From the NCBI RefSeq assembly GCF_013181195.1, contig NZ_SMZP01000002.1, positions 682,001-746,000 of the forward strand: DNA of 64,000 nucleotides. Direction: 5' to 3'. Made by a program: the position numbers and the translations under genes. Shown piece after piece: positions 51,101 to 59,422 of the stretch. Under the pieces are notes generated by a model. That model was not told where the DNA came from, ran no database searches, and worked only from the letters and a program-made list of their open reading frames with translations. Each line of letters starts with the position of its first letter. Positions within the stretch are counted from its first letter, which is position 1. The DNA is from Caulobacter sp. RHG1 (GTDB lineage: Bacteria > Pseudomonadota > Alphaproteobacteria > Caulobacterales > Caulobacteraceae).

Positions 51101-53314
51101 ATGTCCGACGATCCCAAAGACGTTTCTCCCGCAAGCCCGGCGCCGAAGCCGCGCAAGCCTCGCAAGCCCCGCGCTTCGGCGGCGATGTCGGCTTCGGCCG
51201 GCGAGCCGACCGCCACGGCCTCGGATCCCGCGCCGCCCAAGCCGCGTCGCCCGCGCAAGGTCGCCGCCGCACCGGTCGAGCCTGAAGTCGAGATCCCGGT
51301 CGTCGAGCCCGAAACGCCACCGCAGGACGCCGAGCCTGAGGTCGCGGAAACCGAACTCCCGGAAGCCGTCGAGGCCGTTCCCGAGGCCGCGCTTTCCCCG
51401 GCCGAGCCGGTCGCCAAGCCCGCCAAGAAGCCGATCTGGAAGCGCCCGCTGTGGATCGGCGGCGCAGCCGCCGCCCTGGTTCTGATTGCGGTGCTGGTCG
51501 CCTCGCTGTTCTGGTCGCTGCCGCTGAGCCGCGCCCTGGAGCCGCTGGACAACTCCGCCATCGTTCTGGTGGCCCAGGACGGCTCGCCGATCGCCCGCCG
51601 CGGCTCGTACAAGGAAGCCCCGATCGATGTGGCCAAGCTGCCGGCCTACGTGCCCGGCGCCTTCATCGCCATAGAGGATCGCCGCTTCCGCAGCCACATG
51701 GGCGTCGACCCCAAGGCCATCATGCGCGCCCTGGGCCGCAACGCCCAGGCCGGCGGCGTGTCCGAAGGCGGCTCGACCATCACCCAGCAGCTGGCCAAGA
51801 ACGCCTTCCTGAGCAGCGACCGCAACCTGCGTCGCAAAGCGCAGGAGGCGATGATCGCGGTCTATCTGGAGATGCGCCTCTCCAAGGACGAGATCCTGTC
51901 GCGCTATCTGTCGTCGGTCTATTTCGGCGACGGCGCCTTCGGCCTGCGCGCCGCGGCCCGCCACTATTTCGGCAAGTCGCCCGAACAGCTGTCGGTCGGT
52001 GAGGCCGCCATGCTGGCCGGCATGGTCAAGGCCCCCTCGCGCCTGGCCCCCACCGGCAACCTCGACGGCGCCCGCGAGCGCATGGCCGTGGTGCTGGAAG
52101 CCATGGTCGAGACCGGCACGATCACCCGCGCCCAGGCCGACGGCGTGCGCAACGTCGCCCCGGTCGAAGCGCAGGACAAGCTGCCGACCGGCTCGTACTT
52201 CGCCGACTGGGTCCTGCCCCAGGCCCGCGCCACGATCGGCGCCCGCTATGGCGAGACGCAGGTCCGCACCACCCTGGATCCCAAGCTGCAGGCCCGCGCC
52301 GAGCAGATCCTCAACGACTACATCAGCCGCGACGGCAAGGTGCTGAACGTCACGCAAGGCGCCCTGGTGGCCATGCGCAAGGACGGCCGCATCGTGGCCA
52401 TGGTCGGCGGCCGCGACTATGCGACGAGCCAGTTCAACCGCGCCGACGCCGAGCGCCAGCCGGGCTCGGCCTTCAAGCTGTTCGTCTATCTGGCCGGCCT
52501 GCGCGAGGGCATGACCGTCACCAGCCCGATCCTGGACACCCCGGTAGCGGTCAGCGGCTACATGCCCAAGAACCACGAGGGCAAGTATCACGGCCGCGAA
52601 GTGCCGCTGATCACCGCCTTCGCCGGCTCGTCCAACGTCGCCGCCGTGCGCCTGGCCCACGAGCTGGGTCCGGCAAAGGTCATCAAGGTCGCCCGCGACC
52701 TGGGCGTCACCGAGGACATCCCCACCGACCTGACCATGGCGCTGGGCACCGGTCCGATGAGCCTGACCCGACTGACGGCGGCCTACGCCTCGGTGGCGGC
52801 GGGCGAGTATCCGATCGTCGCCCACGGCCTGGAGACCTTCCAGAAGCCGGCCACGCGCCAATACGACAAGGCGGTGCTGGCCAACATGCGCGACCTGCTG
52901 CGCTCGGCCACCCATCGCGGCACGGGCCTGGAAGCGGCGATCGCCGGCGCCTACGGCAAGACCGGCACCACCCAGAACTATCACGACGCCCTGTTCGTCG
53001 GTTACGTCGAGGACCTGGTGGTCGGCGTCTGGCTGGGCAACGACAACAACAGCCCGATGAACGGCGTCGTCGGCGGCGGCGAGCCGGCCAAGATCTGGAA
53101 GGCCTTCATGCTGGCGGCCCTGGGCCGTCCGGCCGCCGCGCCGGTCGAAGTCGATCCGCTGGAAGACCTGGGCCTGCCGCTGGAAGGCGAGATCGGCCCC
53201 GACGGCCTGCCGCTGGCCCCGCTGGTCGTGCCGGACGCGCCTGAAGCGCCGCCTGCCGCCCCCGCGGCGCCCGCGGCGCCCATCGCACCCCCTCCGCCTG
53301 AGCCGCGCCCCTAG
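51101..53314 (+). CDS. Class A penicillin-binding protein (PBP1A/1C type)
   Basis: A 737-residue bifunctional peptidoglycan synthase. A Pro/Lys/Glu-rich cytoplasmic tail of about 120 residues (repeated PRKPRKPR) precedes one TM (about 128-150), the GT51 transglycosylase (AIEDRRFRSHMGVD, GGSTITQQLAKN) and the transpeptidase with SxxK in PGSAFK, SSN in AGSSNVAAVR and KTG in YGKTGTTQ. The C-terminal tail is Pro/Ala-rich. Its stop shares CTAG with the converging TetR gene. The long cytoplasmic tail is unusual for E. coli PBPs but common in alphaproteobacteria. Resembles PbpX/PbpZ-type class A enzymes of Caulobacter, not pinned to one. Confidence 0.93.
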   Translation: MSDDPKDVSPASPAPKPRKPRKPRASAAMSASAGEPTATASDPAPPKPRRPRKVAAAPVEPEVEIPVVEPETPPQDAEPEVAETELPEAVEAVPEAALSPAEPVAKPAKKPIWKRPLWIGGAAAALVLIAVLVASLFWSLPLSRALEPLDNSAIVLVAQDGSPIARRGSYKEAPIDVAKLPAYVPGAFIAIEDRRFRSHMGVDPKAIMRALGRNAQAGGVSEGGSTITQQLAKNAFLSSDRNLRRKAQEAMIAVYLEMRLSKDEILSRYLSSVYFGDGAFGLRAAARHYFGKSPEQLSVGEAAMLAGMVKAPSRLAPTGNLDGARERMAVVLEAMVETGTITRAQADGVRNVAPVEAQDKLPTGSYFADWVLPQARATIGARYGETQVRTTLDPKLQARAEQILNDYISRDGKVLNVTQGALVAMRKDGRIVAMVGGRDYATSQFNRADAERQPGSAFKLFVYLAGLREGMTVTSPILDTPVAVSGYMPKNHEGKYHGREVPLITAFAGSSNVAAVRLAHELGPAKVIKVARDLGVTEDIPTDLTMALGTGPMSLTRLTAAYASVAAGEYPIVAHGLETFQKPATRQYDKAVLANMRDLLRSATHRGTGLEAAIAGAYGKTGTTQNYHDALFVGYVEDLVVGVWLGNDNNSPMNGVVGGGEPAKIWKAFMLAALGRPAAAPVEVDPLEDLGLPLEGEIGPDGLPLAPLVVPDAPEAPPAAPAAPAAPIAPPPPEPRP

Positions 53315-53901
53315 ACCACGTAGCCGAGATAGGCGCGGCCCAGCCGCACCAGCTCGTCCTCGAACGCCTGGCTCTGCAGGAAATCGGCGCCCTCCAGCAC
53401 GGCCGCCCGCAGGGCCCCGTGCACCGCGCGTGACAGCACGAAGGCCTGGACGCGGGTCAGCGGCTGACCGTTCGCATCGAGGATGCCTTCCTCGGCCGCC
53501 GAGAACCGCGCCGCCAGCTCGGCATGGTCGGCCTGGGCCAGCATCGCCGACGCCGCGATCCGTCGCGCCCGGTTGCGGCCGGCAAAGGCCTGCACGAAGG
53601 CGCGGATGATGGCCCGGTCACGAGCCAGACCCGGCGCGCCGTCCTCGACCACCGCCATCACGGCGCGCCGGTGCGCCTCGGTCTCGCGCAGGGCCAGGGC
53701 GCGCAGGATCGACTGCTTGTCGGGAAAGTAGCGATAGAGGGCGCCGATGCTGACCCCCGCCCGCTCGGCGACGGCGTTGGTGTTGAACCCGGCCTCGCCC
53801 GAGGCTTCCAAAAGCTGAGCCGCCGCCTCCAGCACGACGTCGACCGTGTCCTGGGCGCGGCTCTGGCGCGGGATTTTCCGCATGTTTTCAGCGGTGTCCA
53901 T
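53311..53901 (-). CDS. TetR-family regulator
   Basis: A 196-residue TetR repressor. The helix-turn-helix (about 33-60, FNTNAVAERAGVSIGALYRYFPDK) is standard; the C-terminal ligand domain is not diagnostic. ATG 53901 has GGGGAGGG about 6 bases upstream; the frame is open further upstream but only through antisense sequence. It is divergent from a PaaI/HotDog thioesterase gene at 54001, its likely target. Its stop overlaps the PBP stop as CTAG. Confidence 0.92.
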   Translation of the reverse strand: MDTAENMRKIPRQSRAQDTVDVVLEAAAQLLEASGEAGFNTNAVAERAGVSIGALYRYFPDKQSILRALALRETEAHRRAVMAVVEDGAPGLARDRAIIRAFVQAFAGRNRARRIAASAMLAQADHAELAARFSAAEEGILDANGQPLTRVQAFVLSRAVHGALRAAVLEGADFLQSQAFEDELVRLGRAYLGYVV

Positions 53902-54000
53902 TCCAAGCCCTCCCCGGCCCGGCAGTCCCCGGAAAGTCGAGTAACAGAGCCGGGCCGCCTCCCCTAGCCTTCCGTCAGGTTCGACAAGCCGGAGACTGCC

Positions 54001-54465
54001 ATGACCTGGGCCACCGATCGACTGGACGCGCTGAAGGCCGGGACGGCGACGCCGCCCCCGATCGTCGAGACCCTGAGACTGGGCCTGATCGACGACTGGG
54101 GCGACGGCTGGGTGCGCAAGTCCTGGCGGCCGACGCCCGAACTGGCCACCGCCGACGGCTCGCTGTTCGGTGGCTATCTGGCCGCCCTCGCCGACCAGGT
54201 CCTGGCCTTCGCAGCCATGACCGTCGTGCCGCACGACCGGCTCTATCGCACCGTGAACCTGCAGATGAGCTTTCTGAAGATCGGACGCGATGGCCCCCTG
54301 GCGATCGAAGCCCGCATCGTGGCCCGGACCCGCCAGCTGATCACCGCGCGGGCGGAGTTTCGGCGCGCGGACGGCGCCCTGATCGCCGAGGCGACCGCCC
54401 AGCAGATCCTGCTGGCCTTCGACCACTGGCCCGCCGAGCAGGCGGCGATCCAGGCCCTGGCCTAG
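54001..54465 (+). CDS. HotDog-fold acyl-CoA thioesterase (PaaI/4HBT type)
   Basis: A 154-residue thioesterase. The HotDog core has DGSLFGGYLAALADQVLAFAAM (Asp/Gly-rich helix start), NLQMSFLKIGRDGPLAIEARIVART and an ending FRRADGALIAEATAQQILL, in accord with the PaaI-like branch. It hydrolyses acyl-CoA esters; substrate unknown. Divergent from the TetR repressor across 99 bases, suggesting local control. Ribosome site weak. Confidence 0.85.
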   Translation: MTWATDRLDALKAGTATPPPIVETLRLGLIDDWGDGWVRKSWRPTPELATADGSLFGGYLAALADQVLAFAAMTVVPHDRLYRTVNLQMSFLKIGRDGPLAIEARIVARTRQLITARAEFRRADGALIAEATAQQILLAFDHWPAEQAAIQALA

Positions 54466-54513
54466 ACTCGCGGCGTCCGCCTAGACTGGCCGCTCAAGTT
54501 CAGGAGTGATGCG

Positions 54514-55206
54514 ATGCGCAAGATCGGGCTGGTCGGCGGAATGAGCTTCGAAGCCACGGCGATCTACTATCGCAAGATCAACGAGGCGGTTCGCGCCCGG
54601 CTGGGCGGCTTCAACTCGGCCGACCTGGTGCTGGGCTCGGTGAACTTCCAGGAGGTCGTCGACATGCAGAAGTCGGCCCGCTGGGATGACGCCGGCCGCC
54701 ATCTTGGTGCGGTCGCCAAGGCGCTGGAAGGCGCCGGCGCCCAGTGCGTGCTGATCTGCGCAGTGACCATGCACCTGGTCGCCCCGGCCGTCGAAGCCGC
54801 CGTCAGCGTCCCGGTCATCCACGTGATCGACGAGACCGCCGCCAAGCTGAAGGCGGCCGGCTTCCGCCGCCCCCTGCTGATCGCCACGCGCTACACGATG
54901 GAGAACGGCTTCTACCAGGCGCGCATGGAGCGCCACGGGATCGACGTCGTCGTCCCCGACGCCGAAGGCCGCACAGCGACCCACGACATCATCTTCGAGG
55001 AACTGTGCGCCGGCGTCGTCAAGGACAGCTCGCGTGAGGTGCTGTTGGGCCTGATCCAGACCGCCAAGGCCCAGGGCGCCGACAGCCTGATCTTCGGATG
55101 CACCGAGATCTGCATGATCCTGGACGTCGAAACCTCACCCCTGCCCGCCTTCGACAGCACCGATATCCACGCCAATGCCGCTGTGGACTTCGCGCTGGCG
55201 GAGTGA
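54514..55206 (+). CDS. Aspartate/glutamate racemase family protein
   Basis: A 230-residue cofactor-independent racemase. It starts RKIGLVGGMSFEATAIYYRKINE, typical of aspartate racemases. The two catalytic Cys are in LICAVTMH (family: CTNTMH; the usual Asn is Val here) and FGCTEICMI. It interconverts L- and D-aspartate or a related acidic amino acid. Followed after 110 bases by a DeoR-family regulator and an MFS transporter; whether these form a functional unit is unclear. Confidence 0.88.
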   Translation: MRKIGLVGGMSFEATAIYYRKINEAVRARLGGFNSADLVLGSVNFQEVVDMQKSARWDDAGRHLGAVAKALEGAGAQCVLICAVTMHLVAPAVEAAVSVPVIHVIDETAAKLKAAGFRRPLLIATRYTMENGFYQARMERHGIDVVVPDAEGRTATHDIIFEELCAGVVKDSSREVLLGLIQTAKAQGADSLIFGCTEICMILDVETSPLPAFDSTDIHANAAVDFALAE

Positions 55207-55220
55207 GGCAAGGCGACGAA

Positions 55221-55313
55221 ACATGCAAAAACATGCATAGCTCACCACGCACATCGACGACACTGCAGCCAAACACGACTTGAAATGCACGATTTTGCAC
55301 GATATGGCGTGCA
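55221..55313. promoter_or_regulatory. Tandem TGCA-type repeats before the DeoR gene
   Basis: ACATGCA occurs at 55221 and 55231 (10-base period) and TGCACGAT at 55286 and 55296 (10-base period). The last copy forms a perfect inverted repeat TGCACG-N6-CGTGCA (55296-55313) that ends 3 bases before the DeoR ATG. DeoR-family proteins often bind several spaced repeats; autoregulation is inferred. Confidence 0.6.
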
Positions 55314-55316
55314 ATC

Positions 55317-56081
55317 ATGAACGACACTCCTCCCGTCGCGCGTCGCGAGCTGATCGCCAAAAGGCTGGACCAGGGCCAGACCGTCGTCGCGGCGGCGCTC
55401 GCCGAAGAGTTCTCGGTCTCCGAGGACGCCATTCGCCGCGACCTGCGCGCCCTGGCCGCGCAGGGCCGCTGCCGACGCGTCTATGGCGGGGCGCTGCCGA
55501 TCTCGCCGATCTCGGCGTCGATGAGCGTTCGCGCCGCTGAGGACGTGGACCGCAAACGGACCCTCGCGCGGGCGGCGGCCCGGCTGGTCACCCCCGGCGA
55601 GGTCGTCTTCCTGGACAACGGCAGCGCCAATCTGGCCCTGGCCGCCGAACTGCCCGACGACCTGGACCTGAAGGTCATCACCAACTCGGTGCCGATCGCC
55701 TCGGTCTTGTTCGAGCGCCAAAGCCTGGACTTCATGATCCTGGGCGGAATGGTCAATCGCGAGGTGGGCGGCGTGATCGACGCCTCGGCGGTGCTGGCGG
55801 TTCAACAGCTGAGCATCGACCGCTGCTTCCTGGGCGCCTGCGCGTTGTCGGTCCGCCACGGGGCCTGCATTTTCGACGCCGGCGACGCGGCCTTCAAACG
55901 CGCCCTGGTCGGCGTCAGCGAAGCCATCGTGCTGATGGCCGTCACCGAAAAGCTGGAGACCCGCGCACCGCACCGCGTGGCCCCGCTCGAGGCTCTGGAC
56001 ACCCTGATCCTGGAAGCCGACGCGCCCCAGGGCGTCCGGGATGACCTGGCCCAGGGCGGCGCCCGGATCATCCTGGCCTAG
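55317..56081 (+). CDS. DeoR-family regulator
   Basis: A 254-residue DeoR/GlpR-type repressor. The N-terminal helix-turn-helix (VVAAALAEEFSVSEDAIRRDLRALAAQG, about 22-50) and the DeoRC sugar-phosphate-sensing domain (about 75-235; EVVFLDNGSANLALA, KVITNSVPIAS) are clear. No ribosome site precedes the ATG; the operator-like palindrome abuts it, so the message may be leaderless. Upstream of an MFS transporter gene (38 bases), the likely target. Ligand probably a phosphorylated sugar. Confidence 0.92.
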   Translation: MNDTPPVARRELIAKRLDQGQTVVAAALAEEFSVSEDAIRRDLRALAAQGRCRRVYGGALPISPISASMSVRAAEDVDRKRTLARAAARLVTPGEVVFLDNGSANLALAAELPDDLDLKVITNSVPIASVLFERQSLDFMILGGMVNREVGGVIDASAVLAVQQLSIDRCFLGACALSVRHGACIFDAGDAAFKRALVGVSEAIVLMAVTEKLETRAPHRVAPLEALDTLILEADAPQGVRDDLAQGGARIILA

Positions 56082-56119
56082 CAACCTCCACCGCAGATCG
56101 TCTCCCGGAGCTCCCCACC

Positions 56120-57310
56120 ATGGCCTTGCCGTCTTCCGCGGCGGCGCGCCTCGCCACGCGCCTCGCCTTCCTCGTCGCCGGCTTCGGGGTCGCCTCCTGG
56201 GCCCCGCTGGTGCCCTTCGCCAAGACCCGGCTGGCGATCGGCGACGGCGCCATGGGCATGTTGCTGCTGTGCCTGGGCCTGGGCTCGGTCGTGACCATGT
56301 CGGCGACGGGCGCGCTCGCCGGCCGCTTTGGCAGCCGTCCGATCATCATTCTGGGCGGCGTGGGCGTCAGCGTGTTCCTGCCGCTGCTGGCGATCGCCGA
56401 CTCGCCGGTGGCGCTGGGCGCGGCGCTCTTCGCCTTCGGCGCGGCGCTGGGCACTCTGGACGTGGCCATGAACATCCATGCCGTCGATGTCGAGCGCGTC
56501 TCGGATCGGCCGCTGATGTCGGGCTTTCACGCGCTCTACAGCATCGGCGGCGTCGCGGGCGCGACCGCGATGACCGTCATGCTGTCGCTGGGACTGTCGC
56601 CGCTGACCGGCGTGATCATCAACGCCGTCCTGATGCTGGCGGCCATGGGCCTGACCGCCCCGCGCCTGATCCGCGCCAAGGGCGATCCGGACGGCGCTGG
56701 GTTCGCCCTGCCGCGCGGCGTCGTGCTGCTGCTGTCCCTGCTGGCGGCGGCGACCTTCCTGGCGGAGGGCGCGATGCTGGACTGGAGCGCGCTGCTCATC
56801 ACCAAGAACGGCTTGGTGGCGGTGGCGCAGGGCGGCCTGGGCTTCATGCTGTTCTCGATCGCCATGACCGCCGGACGCCTGGTCGGCGACAAGGTCGTCG
56901 CGCGCCTGGGCGACGAGACGGTGCTGCGCTGGGGCGGGCTCCTGGCGGTAGCCGGGTTCGTCGTGCTGCTGGCAGCCCCGGTGGCCGTCGTGGCGCTGAG
57001 CGGCTTCATCCTGATCGGCCTGGGTGCGGCCAATATCGTGCCGGTGCTGTTCCGCCTGGCCGGCGTCCAGACCGCCATGCCGGCCGCCCAGGCGATCTCG
57101 GCCCTGTCGACCATAGGCTATGCCGGCATCCTGATCGGCCCGGCCGGGATCGGCGGCGTCGCACAGATCACCGGCCTGCACGGCGCCTTCTGGCTGCTGG
57201 CCGGCCTGTTCGCCCTGACGCCGCTGCTGGCGGGCCGACTGACGGCGCCAGCGCGCGACCGCGAGGTCAGTCCGCCACCAGCTTCCCAGCCGGCGGAACC
57301 CGGACGATGA
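56120..57310 (+). CDS. MFS transporter
   Basis: A 396-residue 12-TM transporter of the major facilitator superfamily. The first half has VASWAPLVPFAKTRL and the A-motif-like GALAGRFGSRP; the second half TAGRLVGDKVVARLG. It resembles YbjJ-like sugar/drug MFS members. It is in a probable operon with the DeoR regulator, so a sugar-related substrate is likely. GGAG lies about 9 bases before the ATG. Its last 44 bases overlap the 3' end of the converging DUF1636 gene. Confidence 0.9.
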   Translation: MALPSSAAARLATRLAFLVAGFGVASWAPLVPFAKTRLAIGDGAMGMLLLCLGLGSVVTMSATGALAGRFGSRPIIILGGVGVSVFLPLLAIADSPVALGAALFAFGAALGTLDVAMNIHAVDVERVSDRPLMSGFHALYSIGGVAGATAMTVMLSLGLSPLTGVIINAVLMLAAMGLTAPRLIRAKGDPDGAGFALPRGVVLLLSLLAAATFLAEGAMLDWSALLITKNGLVAVAQGGLGFMLFSIAMTAGRLVGDKVVARLGDETVLRWGGLLAVAGFVVLLAAPVAVVALSGFILIGLGAANIVPVLFRLAGVQTAMPAAQAISALSTIGYAGILIGPAGIGGVAQITGLHGAFWLLAGLFALTPLLAGRLTAPARDREVSPPPASQPAEPGR

Positions 57311-57671
57311 AATGGCCCTTCACGCCCTCGGGCCACTGGCGGTAGGGCACGACGCCTTCTTCGCTGGCGGCGTAGGCCCGGGCGTAGGCGACGATGGCTT
57401 CGGCGGCCTCGGCCGTGGGCTCGAACCGGCCCAGGACGTAGCCGATCTTTCCGGGCGCGCGCAGGTGGATCGAGCAGTGTTGCGCGCAGTTGAACAGGCA
57501 CGGCATCTCCTGGATCGCCACGTCCGTACCGGCCGCGGCTTCGCGCAGGGCCGACGCCAGCAGCGCGCCGCCGCGCACGCCCTCGGGCGTCTCGCGCTCC
57601 TCCGCCGAGACCCGGCAGGTGTTGCAGACGACGATGGCGGCCGCATCGTCGGCGTCGCGCAGAACCGTCAC
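57267..57671 (-). CDS. DUF1636 family, metal-binding thioredoxin-like protein
   Basis: A 134-residue protein with a CNTCR motif near the N-terminus and CLFNCAQHCSIHL in the middle, the cysteine pattern of DUF1636 (thioredoxin-like [2Fe-2S]-type fold). These are found near cobalamin or metal genes in many bacteria, but none is beside it here. The GTG start overlaps the upstream phytase-like gene stop (GTGA), so it is co-translated with it; its 3' end overlaps the MFS gene by 44 bases. Role unknown. Confidence 0.85.
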   Translation of the reverse strand: MTVLRDADDAAAIVVCNTCRVSAEERETPEGVRGGALLASALREAAAGTDVAIQEMPCLFNCAQHCSIHLRAPGKIGYVLGRFEPTAEAAEAIVAYARAYAASEEGVVPYRQWPEGVKGHFIVRVPPAGKLVAD

Positions 57672-59158
57672 TGCGGCAGGGCCAGTCGGTAGACGAGGAC
57701 CAGGCTGTCGTTGTCGCCCGTCCCGGTCTCGCCCTTCAGGCCCGCGTCGAAGTCCTGGCCGTTGACGTAGCCCTTGGCGGTGGCGAAGTCGTTGTCCGAG
57801 CCGACCAGCAGGAAGACGTCGTTGGGCGCCGCCGCGTCGAAGGCCGAGCCGACGGCCAGGGCCTCGATCTTCTCCGGCAGGCTGGTTTGGGTCGAGGGAG
57901 ACACCTCCAGATTCAGGCCGAACCTGGCCAGTTGCACGGGGTTGAGGATGTTGACCAGCTCGGCCTGGGCGGCGGGCTTGATGTCGGGGTTCAACACGCC
58001 GTCCTTGGCGATCGGCTTGGCGTCCTGTTCGTAGGGCGTGCCGGCCAGATTGGAGGCCCGCTCCAGGTCGACCAGCAGGATGCTCTTGTAGACCGGGACG
58101 TTGGGCGTGCCCTTGCCCCGGCCATTGCCGTCGCGGGCCAGGACCAGAAGGCGCGTGTCGCTGAGCGCCAGGGCCTCGGACTGGGCGGCGGTGATGTCTG
58201 CAGGCCGGCCATCGCCGGCTTCGCGCACGATCGGCAGCTGCAGCACGTAGTGACCGATCGGGGCCTTGGGCAGCTTGGTCCTGGTGATGTCGTAGACCAG
58301 CACGCGGGTGTTGTTGCGGGTGGCGTTGTCGCCCGACTGGTCCTGCATGGCCGCGCTCTGCAGCACGGCGATCAGGCGCTTGCCGTCGGGGCTGACGGTC
58401 AGAGCCTCCAGGCCCTGGTTGTTGCGACGACCGGTCGTCGGCGCCTTCTCGGCCCCGAAGTCCAGCTGACCCTTCTTCATCGGCAGCAGGGCCGGCACGG
58501 TCTGGATGGCGCCGACCAGCTTTGCGGTCTTGTCGAACAGGTAGATGCCCGCCGCATACTCGTCCGAGACGTAGAAGCTTCCATCCGGCAGGTAAGCGAT
58601 GGCCTCGCTGTCCAGGCTGATCTTGCCTGCGCCCTCGCCGCTGGCCGGCGAGGGATAGCGCACCTCGCCGCGCACGACGACGTTCGAGCCCGGATCCATG
58701 CCGGTGAACGGCTGGCCGGCCTGGTCCTTCAACAGGACGCCGCCGGTGGGGGTGATGGTCAGCCCCTGACCCGGAACCAGGCGGACCTGATGCTCGTGGA
58801 CGCGGTTGGCGTAGTCGGTCGTGCCGACGAACGGTCCGACCATGTTCGGCCCGCGATCCGGCAGGGTCCGCAAGGTCCCGACATAGGCGCCGTCGGCCAT
58901 CTTCTTCCAGTTGGACAGCGCCATGCTGGAGAACGAACCCAGGGTCTCGCCCTGGAAATCACGCGTCGCAGCCGGCAGCCAGCCCACGGCCACCAGGCCG
59001 CGGTTGATGTAGGTCTTGCCGCCGAAGGTCACCGCCGTCTCGCCCGCGCTCTGGTCCCAGTGCGGCGTGAGATAGGCCTGAGACTGGGCCGCAGCTTCGC
59101 CGGTCAGGGTCAGGGCCAACAGGCCCGCAAGAGTTCCGGCGAGACGGCGACGCGACAT
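57668..59158 (-). CDS. Secreted esterase-like / phytase-like propeller protein
   Basis: A 496-residue exported protein of the phytase-like/esterase-like activity family (PF13449 type). Signal peptide MSRRRLAGTLAGLLALTLTGEAAA; then a propeller-like sequence with FSSMALSNWKKM, YVGTLRTLPDRGPN, DSEAIAYLPDGSFYVSDEY and NNQGLEALTVSPDGKRL. ATG 59158 has GAGGAA 7 bases upstream. It is divergent from a TonB receptor across a 264-base region with a PHO-like box, so it may belong to phosphate-ester scavenging. Substrate not known; the name phytase-like reflects fold, not proven activity. Confidence 0.88.
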   Translation of the reverse strand: MSRRRLAGTLAGLLALTLTGEAAAQSQAYLTPHWDQSAGETAVTFGGKTYINRGLVAVGWLPAATRDFQGETLGSFSSMALSNWKKMADGAYVGTLRTLPDRGPNMVGPFVGTTDYANRVHEHQVRLVPGQGLTITPTGGVLLKDQAGQPFTGMDPGSNVVVRGEVRYPSPASGEGAGKISLDSEAIAYLPDGSFYVSDEYAAGIYLFDKTAKLVGAIQTVPALLPMKKGQLDFGAEKAPTTGRRNNQGLEALTVSPDGKRLIAVLQSAAMQDQSGDNATRNNTRVLVYDITRTKLPKAPIGHYVLQLPIVREAGDGRPADITAAQSEALALSDTRLLVLARDGNGRGKGTPNVPVYKSILLVDLERASNLAGTPYEQDAKPIAKDGVLNPDIKPAAQAELVNILNPVQLARFGLNLEVSPSTQTSLPEKIEALAVGSAFDAAAPNDVFLLVGSDNDFATAKGYVNGQDFDAGLKGETGTGDNDSLVLVYRLALPQ

Positions 59159-59329
59159 CAGGCGTTCCTCATAAGGGGTGGCGGACTTTCCCAGCGCGCC
59201 ATCGCACGCCGCCGCAACAAGACGCAATGCGCGCCTGGAGTCGACGAGAATCCGGCAGGCCCACAGCTACCGCTCTCAGCGCCCTTCAACCGATAACGCC
59301 TCGCCATTGCGGGGCCAACAGCAGCAAAA

Positions 59330-59347
59330 GTGTCATCAAGCTGTGAA
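59330..59347 (+). promoter_or_regulatory. PHO-box-like site GTGTCAT-CAAG-CTGTGAA
   Basis: Two 7-mers with an 11-base period, close to the PhoB consensus CTGTCAT-N4-CTGTCAT, 76 bases before the TonB receptor ATG. The divergent phytase-like gene starts 172 bases away. PhoB control is inferred. Confidence 0.6.
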
Positions 59348-59422
59348 ATAGACGCGACGCTCAAGAACAAACCCAGCGTCAGACGCGAATCCGCGCGGCG
59401 CTTGATATCGGGGGATATCCCA

